Assembly (NCBI RefSeq): GCF_029624655.1
Contig: NZ_JARRSA010000006.1
Span: 1 to 64,000 of the forward strand
Origin: Roseicyclus salinarum
Lineage (GTDB): Bacteria > Pseudomonadota > Alphaproteobacteria > Rhodobacterales > Rhodobacteraceae
Direction of reading: 5' to 3'
DNA: 64,000 bases
Position numbers and translations under genes: made by a program. Shown here piece by piece: positions 27,705-37,321 of this stretch; positions within the stretch are counted from its first letter, which is position 1, and each line of letters begins with the position of its first letter. Below the pieces are notes generated by a model. It ran no database searches. It saw only the letters and a list, made by a program, of their open reading frames with translations, and was not told where the DNA came from.

Positions 27705-29695
27705 GCGTGACCGTCAAGCCGCGCCTGAGCCGGGACCATGTCCTCGAGCTTCTGGGCCACATGATCCGCGTGCGCCGGTTCGAGAACAAGTGCGCCGAGC
27801 TTTATACCCAGCAGAAGATCCGCGGGTTCCTGCACCTCTACGACGGCGAGGAGGCCATCGCGGCGGGCGTGATCCCCGTCCTCGGGGCCTCGGACCGGAT
27901 CGTGGCGACCTACCGCGAGCATGGCCATGCGCTGGTGCGCGGCGTGCCGATGACGAAGGTGATGGCCGAGATGTTCGGCAAGGCCGAGGGCTGTTCTGGC
28001 GGACGCGGCGGGTCGATGCACCTGTTCGACGCCGGGTCGGAATTCTACGGCGGCAACGCCATCGTGGGGGGCGGCCTGCCGCTGGCCGGCGGTCTCGCGC
28101 TGGCCGACAGGATGCGGGGCGAGGACCGGGTCACGGCCTGTTTCTTCGGCGAGGGCGCGGTGGCCGAAGGCGAGTTCCACGAGACGCTGAACCTGGCCGA
28201 ATTGTGGGACCTGCCGCTGCTTTTCGTGTGCGAGAACAATGGCTACGCGATGGGCACGGCGCTGGCGCGGTCCGAGACGCAGACCGACATACGCGCCAAG
28301 GCCGCCGCCTACAACATCGCCGCCGAGGCGGTCGACGGCATGGACGTGGTCGCCGTCGAGGCCGCCGCGCGCGGCGCCGTCGCCAAGATCCGCGAGACCG
28401 GGCGTCCGCTGTTCCTCGAATGCCGGACCTACCGCTTCCGGGCGCACTCGATGTTCGATGCCCAGCTCTACCGCGAGAAGGAGGAGGTCGAGGAATGGCG
28501 CGGCAAGGGCCCCATCGTCCGCTTCAAGGGCTGGCTGCTGGAGAACGGGCTGATCCACGAAAGCGACGTCGCCGGGATCGAGGCCCGCGTCGATGCCGAG
28601 ATCGCCGAGGCCGTCGCCTTCGCGGAGGCCGGGACGTGGGAGCCGGTGGAGGATCTGACGAAGCATGTTCTGGGCCCCCCGCCGCCCCCCGCGACCCCGG
28701 CCGCACCCTCGGGCGAGACGATCGAGACCACCTACCGCGAGGCCGTCAAGCAGGCGATCCGCGACGCCATGCACCGCGACGAGCGCGTGTTCCTGATGGG
28801 CGAGGACGTGGGCGCCTACGGTGGCTGCTACGCCGTGTCGAAGGGGCTTCTGGCCGAGTTCGGCGAGAACCGCATCCGCGACACGCCCCTGTCTGAGTCG
28901 GGCTTCACCGGCGCCGCGGTCGGCGCGGCGGCGGCCGGTCTGCGGCCCATCGTCGAGCTGATGACGGTGAACTTCTCGCTCCTCGCGCTCGACCAGATCA
29001 TGAACACCGCCGCCACGATCCGCCACATGTCCGGCGGCCAGTTCGGCGTCCCGCTGGTCATCCGCATGGCGACCGGCGCGGGCAAGCAGCTTGCCGCGCA
29101 GCATTCGCACAGCCTCGAGGGGTGGTATGCCCATATCCCCGGCCTGAAGGTGCTGGCGCCCGCCACGCTGGAGGACGCGCGCGGCATGTTGTGGTCCGCG
29201 CTGCAGGACCCCGACCCGGTCCTGATCTTCGAGAACGTGATGCTCTACAACAACAGCGGCACGATCGCCGTCAACGCGGGCCCCGTGGACATCGCGGGGG
29301 CTGCCGTCCGGCGCGAGGGCGCCGACATCAGCCTGATCACCTATGGCGGATCGCTGTTCAAGACGCTCGAGGCGGCCGAGACGCTGGCGGGCGAGGGGAT
29401 CGACGCCGAGGTTCTTGACCTGCGAAGCCTGCGCCCGCTCGACGACGCCGCGATCATGGCCTCGGTCGGCAAGACCCGCCGCGCCCTGATCGTGGACGAG
29501 GGCTGGCGCAGCGGGTCGCTGGCGGCCGAGGTCTCGGCCCGGATCATGGAACAGGGGTTCTGGACGCTCGACGGTCCCGTCGGGCGGGTCTGCTCGGCCG
29601 AGGTGCCGATCCCCTATCCCAAGCATCTGGAAGACGCCGCGATCCCGCAGCCGCCCGCGATCGTCGCGGCCGCCCGGGCGCAGTTGGGGCGCTGA
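27701..29695 (+). CDS. Fused E1 alpha-beta subunit of a 2-oxo acid dehydrogenase (pyruvate/acetoin type)
   Basis: 664 aa in one chain. Residues 1-320 are E1 alpha with the ThDP site ([17 protein letters not shown] to CENNGYAMG, about 148-184) and the phosphorylation-loop-like [11 protein letters not shown] Pro-rich linker (about 325-338) leads to E1 beta (339-664) with [10 protein letters not shown], the [16 protein letters not shown] segment and DLRSLRPLD. Separate subunits are usual; the fusion is less common. ATGA overlap with the ligase gene shows coupling. The alpha part resembles acetoin/pyruvate dehydrogenases more than branched-chain enzymes. The substrate is not decided by sequence. 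Confidence 0.92.
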
Positions 29696-29696
29696 C

Positions 29697-30986
29697 ATGG
29701 GCGTGTTCGCGATGCCGTCGCTCGGGGCCGACATGGAGGCGGGCAAGCTGGTCGAATGGTCGGTCAAGCCCGGCGACACGGTGAAACGCGGCGACATCGT
29801 CGCCGTAGTCGAAACCCAGAAGGGCGCGATCGAAATCGAGACCTTCGAGGAGGGCGTCGTGGCCGAGTTGACGGCCGAGCTTGGCCAGCAGCTTCCGGTG
29901 GGCGCGCCGATGGCGGTGATCCTCAAGCCCGGAGAGCAAGCGCCCAAGCGCCCCGCAAAAGCGGAAGCGGCCGGGGAAAAGCCGCCGGCGCATGTGGTTC
30001 CACCCGAGGAGGCTGCAGAGCGTGACGAGCCGGCGGAGGCGACTGCGACGCCTGTTGCCGAAAGAGCCGTGCGCGAGACGGAGCCGCCGCCCGAGACTGC
30101 ACCGCCGCCCGCACCGCCCCCTGCCGCACTGCCCGCGGCTGGCGGTGCCGCCGTCGCCTCGCCCGCCGCGCGCGTCCGGGCCCGCGAACTCGGGCTGGAC
30201 CTTTCGACCCTGAAGGGGAGCGGTCCGGGCGGCGTGATCGTCCTGTCCGACGTGGAGGGTCCCGCGCCCCCCGATCCGGCCCCTTCACCGATGCCGCCGC
30301 CCGGGCGCGCCGCTGCGGCGCTCCCGGAAATGCGCCGCGCCATCGCGGCAGCCATGGCGCGGTCCAAGCGGACGATCCCGCATTTCTACCTGTCCCAGAC
30401 GATCGACGTGGAGCCCGCGATGCGCTTCCTCGAACGGCGCAACGCCGACGTGGCCCCCGCCGAGCGGATGCTTCTGGGGGCGGTGTTCGTGCGTGCGGCG
30501 ACCCTCGCCGCGGCGAAGGTGCCGGTGATGAACGGCCACTACTCCGACGAGGACGGGTTCCAGCCCTCGCGGACGGTGAACCCCGGCGTCGCGGTGGCCC
30601 TGCGCGGCGGCGGCCTCGTCGCGCCCGCGCTGATGGACGCGGCCTCCATGACGCTGGAGGAGACGATGGCGGGACTGCGCGACCTCGTCGCGCGCGCACG
30701 CGCCGGGAGGCTCCGCAGCTCGGAGATGACGATGGGGACGATCACGGTCTCGAGCCTCGGCGAGACGGGCGCAGAGGAGATGACCGGCGTGATCTTTCCG
30801 CCGCAGGTCGCGCTGGTGGGCCTCGGCGCGCCGCATCTCAGGCCGTGGGTCGTCGAGGGCGCCATCGTGCCGCGCCATGTCGTGACCCTGACGGTGTCGG
30901 CCGATCACAGGGTCAGCGACGGCCGGCAGGCCGCCCGGTTCGTCGCCGCGTTCGAGCAAGCCGTCCAGACCCCGGAGGAGCCATGA
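29697..30986 (+). CDS. E2 component, dihydrolipoamide acyltransferase
   Basis: 429 aa. Residues 1-80 are a lipoyl domain with the attachment site K42 in VVETQKGAIEIE. An Ala/Pro-rich flexible linker (about 80-155), a peripheral-subunit-binding domain (SPAARVRARELGLDL, about 155-190) and a catalytic acyltransferase core follow, ending in the active-site DHRVSDG (H404, D408). It starts one base after the E1 stop. It would transfer the acyl group made by E1 from lipoyl-lysine to CoA. No dihydrolipoamide dehydrogenase (E3) gene is visible, so E3 must be shared from elsewhere. Confidence 0.93.
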   Translation: MGVFAMPSLGADMEAGKLVEWSVKPGDTVKRGDIVAVVETQKGAIEIETFEEGVVAELTAELGQQLPVGAPMAVILKPGEQAPKRPAKAEAAGEKPPAHVVPPEEAAERDEPAEATATPVAERAVRETEPPPETAPPPAPPPAALPAAGGAAVASPAARVRARELGLDLSTLKGSGPGGVIVLSDVEGPAPPDPAPSPMPPPGRAAAALPEMRRAIAAAMARSKRTIPHFYLSQTIDVEPAMRFLERRNADVAPAERMLLGAVFVRAATLAAAKVPVMNGHYSDEDGFQPSRTVNPGVAVALRGGGLVAPALMDAASMTLEETMAGLRDLVARARAGRLRSSEMTMGTITVSSLGETGAEEMTGVIFPPQVALVGLGAPHLRPWVVEGAIVPRHVVTLTVSADHRVSDGRQAARFVAAFEQAVQTPEEP

Positions 30987-31225
30987 GCAAGCCTGACTAC
31001 CGCGCCGTCTTCATCGAGGAACTGACCCGCGTGGCCCCCGACATCGAGGCGGCGGACATCGGGGACGACGACCACATCCAGGACGACCTCGAGCTCGACT
31101 CGATGGACGTGCTGAACCTTGTCGCGGCGCTCCACGAGCGGCTGGGCGTGGACATTCCCGAGAAGGATTATCCACGGATCTCGACCCCCGCGCGGGCCGC
31201 CGCCTACCTCTCGGCGGCGCTGTAG
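30983..31225 (+). CDS. Acyl carrier protein
   Basis: 80 aa acidic helical carrier. LELDSMDVLNLV holds the phosphopantetheine serine, S40, in the canonical DSM position. The ATG overlaps the E2 stop (ATGA), so it belongs to the same transcript. It resembles dedicated carriers (DDDHIQDDLELDS) rather than the fatty-acid synthase AcpP. An ACP at the end of a 2-oxo acid dehydrogenase operon is unusual. It implies that an acyl group, perhaps made by E1/E2 or the ligase, is loaded on a carrier. No phosphopantetheinyl transferase or ketosynthase is nearby. Confidence 0.9.
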   Translation: MSKPDYRAVFIEELTRVAPDIEAADIGDDDHIQDDLELDSMDVLNLVAALHERLGVDIPEKDYPRISTPARAAAYLSAAL

Positions 31226-31254
31226 GACGAGGCCGTGCGACCCGGCCGGGAGCG

Positions 31255-31274
31255 CGAGGCGCGGGCGCGCCTCG
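31255..31274. terminator. Stem-loop after the ACP gene
   Basis: CGAGGCGCG (31255-31263) and CGCGCCTCG (31266-31274) pair perfectly over nine bases around GG. It begins 29 bases after the ACP stop, but no T-run follows, so termination is only a possibility. Confidence 0.45.
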
Positions 31275-31369
31275 GTCATCTGCGGGAAACCCGAGGCGGG
31301 GGCGTGCATTGAATACGCCTGAGGCGGCGGTCCGCGCCGTCCCACGCAGACTGCAGGAGGCGACGCGAG

Positions 31370-31747
31370 ATGTCAGGCGAGGCGAAGAAGGTTCTGGTGC
31401 TGGAGGACGAGGTCCTCGTGGCGCTCGACATCGTTGGGATGATCGAGGATCGGGGTTTTCGCGCCATGGGCCCCTACCACCGCGCGGAGAACGCTCTTGC
31501 GGCCCTCGAGACGGAAACCCCGGACTTCGCGATCCTGGACGTCAACCTCGGTCCGCGCGCGACGAGCGAGCCTGTCGCGCGCAGGCTTGACGAGCTTGGC
31601 GTGCCCTTCGCCTTCGCCACCGGATACGCTTCGACCAACACCTTGATGCCGGGGCTGTTTTCCAAGGCCACGAAGATCGCCAAGCCGCTTGCCGAGCACG
31701 ATCTCGCGACGCTCCTTGATCGTGAGATGCCGCCCGCGCGGCACTGA
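31370..31747 (+). CDS. Single-domain response regulator
   Basis: 125 aa stand-alone receiver. The acidic pocket (E12, D13), phospho-acceptor D57 in FAILDVNLG, switch Thr84 in FATGY and Lys105 in IAKPL are all present. There is no output domain, so it acts by protein contact. The sequence style (VLVLEDEVLVALDIVGMIED, FATGYAS) is that of receivers partnered with HWE-family kinases in alphaproteobacteria. GGAGGCGACGCGAG before the ATG is a good ribosome site. It opens a signalling block with two cyclic-di-GMP enzymes downstream. Confidence 0.93.
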   Translation: MSGEAKKVLVLEDEVLVALDIVGMIEDRGFRAMGPYHRAENALAALETETPDFAILDVNLGPRATSEPVARRLDELGVPFAFATGYASTNTLMPGLFSKATKIAKPLAEHDLATLLDREMPPARH

Positions 31748-31857
31748 CGGGCCGCCGCGCCACGCCTGGAACGCGGCTTCAAACTGACAAGCTTTGATCC
31801 ACAGTCTGCCGCAATTGGCACGCATGAACCTGCCAGGGACAACTATCGCGGCACGTC

Positions 31858-32112
31858 ATGCACGACAATTTCGGCATTCTCGAGGGTGCGTTGCGCTCGG
31901 CGTTGGACCGCTCGGGATTCCGCGAGGTTCCGGCGGTCGTCGCCGAGGTCTCGGCGCGTCATCTCGTGCGGGTGCAGTCGCTGGTGGCAAGCCTGCGCGC
32001 GGCCGGCATCGACGAGGATCGCATCAGGCACGGCGCGCGGGAACTTCTGAAGAGCTACGAGGAAGAGCTGGTCGCGGCGCTTCTAGTTTATCGGGACGAG
32101 GGTGAGGTCTGA
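31858..32112 (+). CDS. Small conserved-looking protein of unknown function
   Basis: 84 aa, mostly helical (AVVAEVSARHLVRVQSLVASLRAAGI; ARELLKSYEEELVAALLVY), without signal peptide or membrane segment. No family is recognised. Its stop lies four bases before the ATG of the GAF-GGDEF gene, so the two are probably cotranscribed and it may be an accessory of that enzyme. The Shine-Dalgarno site is weak, and the 110-bp space upstream could hold its promoter. Confidence 0.65.
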   Translation: MHDNFGILEGALRSALDRSGFREVPAVVAEVSARHLVRVQSLVASLRAAGIDEDRIRHGARELLKSYEEELVAALLVYRDEGEV

Positions 32113-32116
32113 AGAC

Positions 32117-33115
32117 ATGCGGGATGCGATTACCAATGACGAGTTCGGCCGGCAGCGCGCGCTCGAGGCGTTCGACGTGCTCGACACGCCGCGCGAGCCC
32201 GAGTTCGAGCGCATCACCTCGCTTGTGAAGTCCATCCTCGACGCGCCCGTCGCCGCGGTCACGCTCGTCGACCGGCGCAGGCAGTGGTTCAAGTCCGTGC
32301 AGGGGCTCGACATTTCGGAAACGCCGCGGGAACATGCGTTCTGCGACCATACGATCCGGCAGGCGCGCTGCCTGAAGGTCGAGGACGCGCGGATGGATCC
32401 ACGCTTTGCCGACAATCCGCTCGTGACGGGCGAGCCCGGCATCCGGTCCTATCTCGGGGCGCCTCTGCGGACCGAGGACGGCTACCTTCTGGGCGCGCTT
32501 TGCGTGATCGGGTTCGAGCCGCGGACGTTCACTCCCGAACAGGAGGCGATCCTGACCAGTTTCGCCGAGATCGTGATGAGCGAGCTGGAACTGCGGCGCT
32601 CGGCCTCGATCGACGATCTGACCCGGCTGGGCAACCGCCGCGTCTTCCGCGACAGCCTCGGCGACGCCGTGAAGGAGGCCGACGCGGCCTGTCCCCCTGC
32701 GCTGGTGCTGCTCGACCTCGATCACTTCAAGTCGATCAACGACGGCTTCGGGCATGATTGCGGGGACATCGTCCTGCGGCGCACGGCCGACGTCCTGCGC
32801 GCACGCGCAGCCGGGCACGCGATCCCCTGCCGGATCGGGGGCGAGGAGTTCGCGATCGTCCTGTCGGGCCTGCCCGGCCCGGCCTGCCGCGAGCTTGCGG
32901 AAGGCCTGCGCGCGGATCTCGCGGCGCTCGAGGTCGCCGAAATCGCGCCGCGAAGGATCACGGCAAGCTTTGGCGTCGCCGTCTTCCGTCCGGGCGAAAG
33001 CATCGCGCAATGGCGCGAACGGGCGGACGCGGCGCTATATGCGGCCAAGGCCGCCGGGCGCGACCGCACGATCTGCGACTGGGACATGGACGAGGGGTCT
33101 CTGCGATGCGCGTGA
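32117..33115 (+). CDS. GAF-domain diguanylate cyclase
   Basis: 332 aa. An N-terminal GAF domain (about 25-155) carries REHAFCDHTI and SYLGAPLRTEDGYLLGALCVI. It is followed by a GGDEF domain (about 160-325) with DDLTRLGNRR, DLDHFKSINDGFGH and the active-site variant GGEEF at 241-245, which is functional in many cyclases. No RxxD inhibitory site is seen just upstream of GGEEF. It would make cyclic di-GMP from GTP in response to a GAF ligand. The ATG at 32117 is favoured by an upstream GAGG; a GTG at 32102 would add five residues. Confidence 0.92.
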   Translation: MRDAITNDEFGRQRALEAFDVLDTPREPEFERITSLVKSILDAPVAAVTLVDRRRQWFKSVQGLDISETPREHAFCDHTIRQARCLKVEDARMDPRFADNPLVTGEPGIRSYLGAPLRTEDGYLLGALCVIGFEPRTFTPEQEAILTSFAEIVMSELELRRSASIDDLTRLGNRRVFRDSLGDAVKEADAACPPALVLLDLDHFKSINDGFGHDCGDIVLRRTADVLRARAAGHAIPCRIGGEEFAIVLSGLPGPACRELAEGLRADLAALEVAEIAPRRITASFGVAVFRPGESIAQWRERADAALYAAKAAGRDRTICDWDMDEGSLRCA

Positions 33116-33227
33116 CGCCGCGTCCCCCGCAGTCCGCCATTCCGCGCCGGGTGCGCCATCACGCCGGCCGCGCCCACGACGCGCCCCCGCGCGAGGCAGG
33201 CAAGCCGCGCGGCGCAACCAACGGGTC

Positions 33228-35768
33228 ATGCCGATGAACAAGCACGTCGCCGAACCGGTCACTGGCGCCGCGAGCCTCGAGCGCGAGCCGTCTTTCCCCG
33301 CCGCCGAGCGTCCCGCGTCCGATCCGACGGCTTCTGACCGGGTCCAGCGCCTGCTCAGCCGGACCGGGGCGGTCGCAGGCATCGGCGGCTGGGAAGTCGA
33401 CCTTGTGGCGAACGAGGTGATCTGGACGAGCGAGACGCGCCGCATCCACGGCGTGGACGAAGATTACCGCCCCACCATCGAGGACGGCATTTCCTTCTAC
33501 GCGCCCGAGGCCCGCGAGCCGATCGCCCGCGCGGTCGAAGATGCGATCAGGGACGGCACGCCGTGGGACCTGGAGCTGCCGTTCATCCGCAAGGACGGCG
33601 AGCGGATCTGGGTGCGCGCCGTGGGCGAGGCCGAATTCGAGGGCGGCACGGCCCGGCGGCTGTTCGGCGCGTTTCAGGACATCACCGATCGCGTGCGCCG
33701 CAACGACGAGTTGCGCGCGGCGAAGCAATGGATGCAGATGGCCGCGCGCAGCGGCCGCGTCGGGTTGTGGAGCTTCGACGCCGAGGGCGGACGGGTGACG
33801 TGGGACGACCAGATGGCGGAGAACTTCGGCGTCTCGGCTGCCGGGCGGCCCACGACGCTGGCCGAATGGCAGGAGCTGATGCCGGCCAGCGCGGCGCGCG
33901 CCGTGCCCGAGGCCATCCAGCGCGTCCTTCAGAACGGCGAGCGGCTGGAGATCGAGATCGACTTCACCGGTGCGGACGGCGGGCTTCGCGCGCTCAAGCT
34001 GACCGGGGAGGCGCATCGCGACAGCGCGGGCGAGCTCGTCCGCGTGCAGGGCGCATGCCTGGATCTGACGGCCGAGCGGCGCCTGATGCTCGAACTGCAG
34101 GAACAGACCTCCAAGATGCAGGTGACGCTGTCCTCGATCGGTGACGGCGTGATCACCGCCGACACCGCGGGCCGGGTGACGTGGATCAACGAGGAGGCCG
34201 CCCGCCTGACCGGCTGGTCGCTGAGGCAGGCGATCGGCAGGCCCTCGCCCGAGGTCTTCGCGGTCTTCCATGACGAGACCGGAGAGCCCGCGGCCGATCC
34301 CATCGCCGCGTGCATGAACGAGGGGCGGATGGTGTCTCTGGCGCCCGAATCGGTCCTGAGACGCCCGGACGGAAGCAGCATCGCGGTCGAGGATTCCGCG
34401 GCGCCGATCCTCGACGACGGGCGCAACACGATCGGGGCCGTGCTGGTGTTCCGCGACGTGACGCGGCAGCGCGAGCACGCGCGCGACACCGAGTATCGCG
34501 CGACGCACGACATCCTGACGGGCCTCCTGAACCGGATGGAGTTTGAGAGCCGTCTCGCCGAGCGGCTGGCCGACGGTGGGTCCCTCGCCTCGCACTACCT
34601 GTTCTTCGTCGATCTCGACCATTTCAAGCGCATCAACGATGCCTCCGGCCACGAGACCGGCGACGCGCTGCTGCAGGAAGTCGGCGCCGTCCTGCGCAGG
34701 ACGGCGGGCGATGGCGCGCTTGTCGGGCGCCGCGGCGGCGACGAGTTTCTCGTGGTGGTGCAGGCCGCCAGCGCCGACGAGGCCCGCGACCTCGCGGATG
34801 CGATCTGCGACGAGATCACCCACGCGACGAAGGCCCTCCAGATCCGGTCCCTGCCGTCGGGCATCGGCGCGAGCATCGGCGCCGTGGACCTCGGGCTGGT
34901 GAAGGGGGAGTGCGGCACTTGCCTGCGCTACGCCGAGGTGGCGACCTATGCCGCGAAGAAGGCCGGGCGCGGACAGTGCCATTTCTGGGCGGACGGCGAC
35001 ATGTCCCTGCAAGGCGCGGCGCGGCAGATGACGCTCGTGGACAGGATCGAACGCGTGACCGCCGAGGATGCCTGGGTGATCCACGAGCAGGTCATCCAGC
35101 CGCTCGACCGGCCGCAGGGCAGCGGCGGGATGCGCGAGCTGCTGATCCGCTTTCCCGTCGATGAAGGCTGCACCGCCGGCGCCGCCGAAATCGTCGGCAC
35201 GGCCGAACGCTACGGGCTGATGCCCGCCATCGACATGTGGATGTGCCGCAAGGCGCTGGAGCTGATCTCGGGCAACATCGAGGCGGGCCGCGAGGCGGTC
35301 TACTTCGTCAACCTGTCCGCGTCCTCGGTCGCCGCCCAGGGGTTCCGGCACCGCCTGCTGGAACTTCTGCAGGCGACGCCGCGCGAGGTGCTGGCGCGGA
35401 TGTGCCTGGAGATCACCGAGACGGCCATGGTCGAGAATTTCGACGCCGCCTCCACGTTCCTCGCCGCGATCCGCGAGCTGGGCCTGCGCGTCGCGATAGA
35501 CGATTTCGGGGCCGGAAGCTCGTCGTTCCGATACTTCCAGGAACTGCCGGCGGATTACCTGAAGCTCGACGGCAGCTTCATCCGCAACATCCACGATCCG
35601 ATCGCGCTCGCCAGCGTCGAATGCTTCATCCGCATGGCGAAGGCGGCGGGCCTCGAGACGATCGCCGAGCATGTGGAGTGTCCCGACCTGCTTTCGTTCC
35701 TTGCGGGCCTCGGCGTCGACCACGTTCAGGGCTTCGCGATCGGACGGCCGATGGCCCTCGCGTCCTGA
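33228..35768 (+). CDS. PAS-GGDEF-EAL cyclic-di-GMP enzyme
   Basis: 846 aa. Two or three PAS modules (about 40-400; GGWEVDLVANEVIWT and MQVTLSSIGDGVITAD begin clear ones) lead to GGDEF (DILTGLLNRMEFE, DLDHFKRIND, GGDEF at 503-507) and an EAL phosphodiesterase domain (about 600-840). The EAL motif reads ELL, but its metal-binding glutamate is kept (E637); NLSASS, EITET, DDFGAGSSSF, KLDGSFI and AEHVE are also intact, so activity is plausible. No RxxD site precedes GGDEF. The ATG at 33228 has only a weak ribosome site; 33234 is an alternative. It follows the GAF-GGDEF gene by 112 bases. Confidence 0.92.
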   Translation: MPMNKHVAEPVTGAASLEREPSFPAAERPASDPTASDRVQRLLSRTGAVAGIGGWEVDLVANEVIWTSETRRIHGVDEDYRPTIEDGISFYAPEAREPIARAVEDAIRDGTPWDLELPFIRKDGERIWVRAVGEAEFEGGTARRLFGAFQDITDRVRRNDELRAAKQWMQMAARSGRVGLWSFDAEGGRVTWDDQMAENFGVSAAGRPTTLAEWQELMPASAARAVPEAIQRVLQNGERLEIEIDFTGADGGLRALKLTGEAHRDSAGELVRVQGACLDLTAERRLMLELQEQTSKMQVTLSSIGDGVITADTAGRVTWINEEAARLTGWSLRQAIGRPSPEVFAVFHDETGEPAADPIAACMNEGRMVSLAPESVLRRPDGSSIAVEDSAAPILDDGRNTIGAVLVFRDVTRQREHARDTEYRATHDILTGLLNRMEFESRLAERLADGGSLASHYLFFVDLDHFKRINDASGHETGDALLQEVGAVLRRTAGDGALVGRRGGDEFLVVVQAASADEARDLADAICDEITHATKALQIRSLPSGIGASIGAVDLGLVKGECGTCLRYAEVATYAAKKAGRGQCHFWADGDMSLQGAARQMTLVDRIERVTAEDAWVIHEQVIQPLDRPQGSGGMRELLIRFPVDEGCTAGAAEIVGTAERYGLMPAIDMWMCRKALELISGNIEAGREAVYFVNLSASSVAAQGFRHRLLELLQATPREVLARMCLEITETAMVENFDAASTFLAAIRELGLRVAIDDFGAGSSSFRYFQELPADYLKLDGSFIRNIHDPIALASVECFIRMAKAAGLETIAEHVECPDLLSFLAGLGVDHVQGFAIGRPMALAS

Positions 35769-35802
35769 AGGACGGCCGCGCGGTCGCACCCCCGGCGGCG
35801 CC

Positions 35803-36144
35803 TCAGTCCGCTTCGCCCTCCATGCGCGCGCGGAATGCCGAAAGGATGGCGGCGCGCACGTGATCCGGCTGGCCGTCCACCGCGGCGGCGAGGCAGGCGA
35901 GGTCGCGGCGGGTCTGGTGGAGGCGGTCGATCAGGTTCAGCACGACCGGCAGCGCATCGCTGGGCAGGGCCATGTCCTTCCTGAGATCGCAGACCAGCCT
36001 GACGCGGGCGAAGTCCACCTCGTCGAAGACCGGGCCGCGTTCGCCCGTTGCGGGACGGATCCAGCCCTCGCGCACCCAGTGCCTCAGGTCGCGCAGGCTC
36101 AGGCGTTCCTCGCGGGCGACCACCATTCGTTCGTCGAGGCTCAT
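35803..36144 (-). CDS. cbpM: Chaperone modulator CbpM
   Basis: 113 aa, MerR-like helix-turn-helix (LSLRDLRHWVREGWIRP) followed by helices, as in CbpM, which binds the J domain of CbpA and inhibits it. The length and order (just after cbpA on the same strand, ATGA overlap at 36141-36144) fit the family. The sequence match is modest, so part of the assignment comes from context. Confidence 0.82.
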   Translation of the reverse strand: MSLDERMVVAREERLSLRDLRHWVREGWIRPATGERGPVFDEVDFARVRLVCDLRKDMALPSDALPVVLNLIDRLHQTRRDLACLAAAVDGQPDHVRAAILSAFRARMEGEAD

Positions 36145-37091
36145 GTCTTCCTCCGCAATTCGCGCCGCGGATCGAAATCCGACCGCTCGCGCAAGCTTCG
36201 TGCCAGGTCCTCCAGTTCGGGCGTGACGCGGTCGGGCAGCACGATCCTCAGCCGCACGAACTGGTCGCCCGGCGGCCCCTTTCGCGTCGCGATACCCTTG
36301 CCCTTCAGGCGCAGGCGCCGCCCCGAGGACGAGCCTGCGGGAACCGTCACCGTGACCGCGCCCGCGATCGTCGGGACCTCCACCTTCGCGCCGAGGACGG
36401 CCTCGTCGAAGGTGATCGGCAAGTCCACCGTGATGTCGTCGCCCTCGCGGCCGAAGACGGGATGCGGGCGGACGTTCACCGTCACGAAGGCGTCGCCCGG
36501 TGGCCCGTCGCCGATGCCCTTGCCGCCCTTGCCCCGAAGCCTGAGCGTCTGGCCCGCCTGCAGCCCCGCCGGGATCGAAAGGTCGAGCCGCGCTCCGTCG
36601 GGCATCGTGACCTCGCGCCGGGTGCCGCGCGCCGCGTCGAGGAAATCGACCTCCAGCTGATAGCGCAGGTCAGGGCCGCGGGCATGGAATTCGCGCCTGA
36701 ACCCGCCCTGCCGCGCGCCCGCGCCGCGCCCGAGGATGTCCGCGAAGAAGTCGGACATGTCCGCGTCGCCGCCGCCCCCGAACCCGCCCCCGAAGTCCGG
36801 GCCGTAGCGCTGTCCCGCGTCGGGCCCGCCGGCGTACTGGTGATAGTAGCGCCGCTCGGGCCGTTCCTGTCCGCTCGCGTCGATCTCGCCGGCATCGAAG
36901 CGGCGGCGCCTTTCGGGGTCGCGCAGAAGATCGTGGGCCGCCGAGACGGCCTGGAACTCGGATTGCTTCGCGGCGTCGCCGGGATGCAGGTCCGGGTGCA
37001 GCTTCTTGGCGAGCTTGCGATAGGCCTTCTTGATCTCGTCCTGCGTGGCGGTGTGCGAGACGCCGAGAACCTCGTAGGGATCGTCGCTCAT
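36141..37091 (-). CDS. cbpA: DnaJ-like co-chaperone CbpA
   Basis: 316 aa class II J-protein. Residues 1-70 form the J domain with the HPD motif in KLHPDLHPGD. A Gly/Phe-rich linker (FGGGFGGGGDADM) follows, then two beta-barrel substrate domains (about 130-300) rich in LRLRGKG and GPPGD repeats. There is no cysteine-rich zinc domain, which separates it from DnaJ. It stimulates DnaK. The ATG at 37091 starts exactly at MSDDPYEVLGV, the family N-terminus. It is coupled to cbpM. Confidence 0.94.
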   Translation of the reverse strand: MSDDPYEVLGVSHTATQDEIKKAYRKLAKKLHPDLHPGDAAKQSEFQAVSAAHDLLRDPERRRRFDAGEIDASGQERPERRYYHQYAGGPDAGQRYGPDFGGGFGGGGDADMSDFFADILGRGAGARQGGFRREFHARGPDLRYQLEVDFLDAARGTRREVTMPDGARLDLSIPAGLQAGQTLRLRGKGGKGIGDGPPGDAFVTVNVRPHPVFGREGDDITVDLPITFDEAVLGAKVEVPTIAGAVTVTVPAGSSSGRRLRLKGKGIATRKGPPGDQFVRLRIVLPDRVTPELEDLARSLRERSDFDPRRELRRKT

Positions 37092-37321
37092 CGTGCCGCT
37101 CCGTCCGATGCGGGCGCGGACCGCGCCGCGCTGCCGCGCCGCGCCTCGGCCGTTTGTCGCGCGGGTTCCATCGCCGTGACCTCCTTCCGGTCTTCTCGCG
37201 GCGGTGCCTGGGGCGAAACGGACGCCCTCGGCCGCCGCGACGGATCTCGGGGACCATTCCGACCGCAGAACCATGCGCGCGCCTTGATCGCGGTCAATGA
37301 AACCCGCGACCGTCCGGATAA

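Noticed and set aside
33159-35789. Minus-strand frame of 876 codons under the PAS-GGDEF-EAL gene
   Set aside because: Antisense shadow of a clear gene; no recognisable motif.
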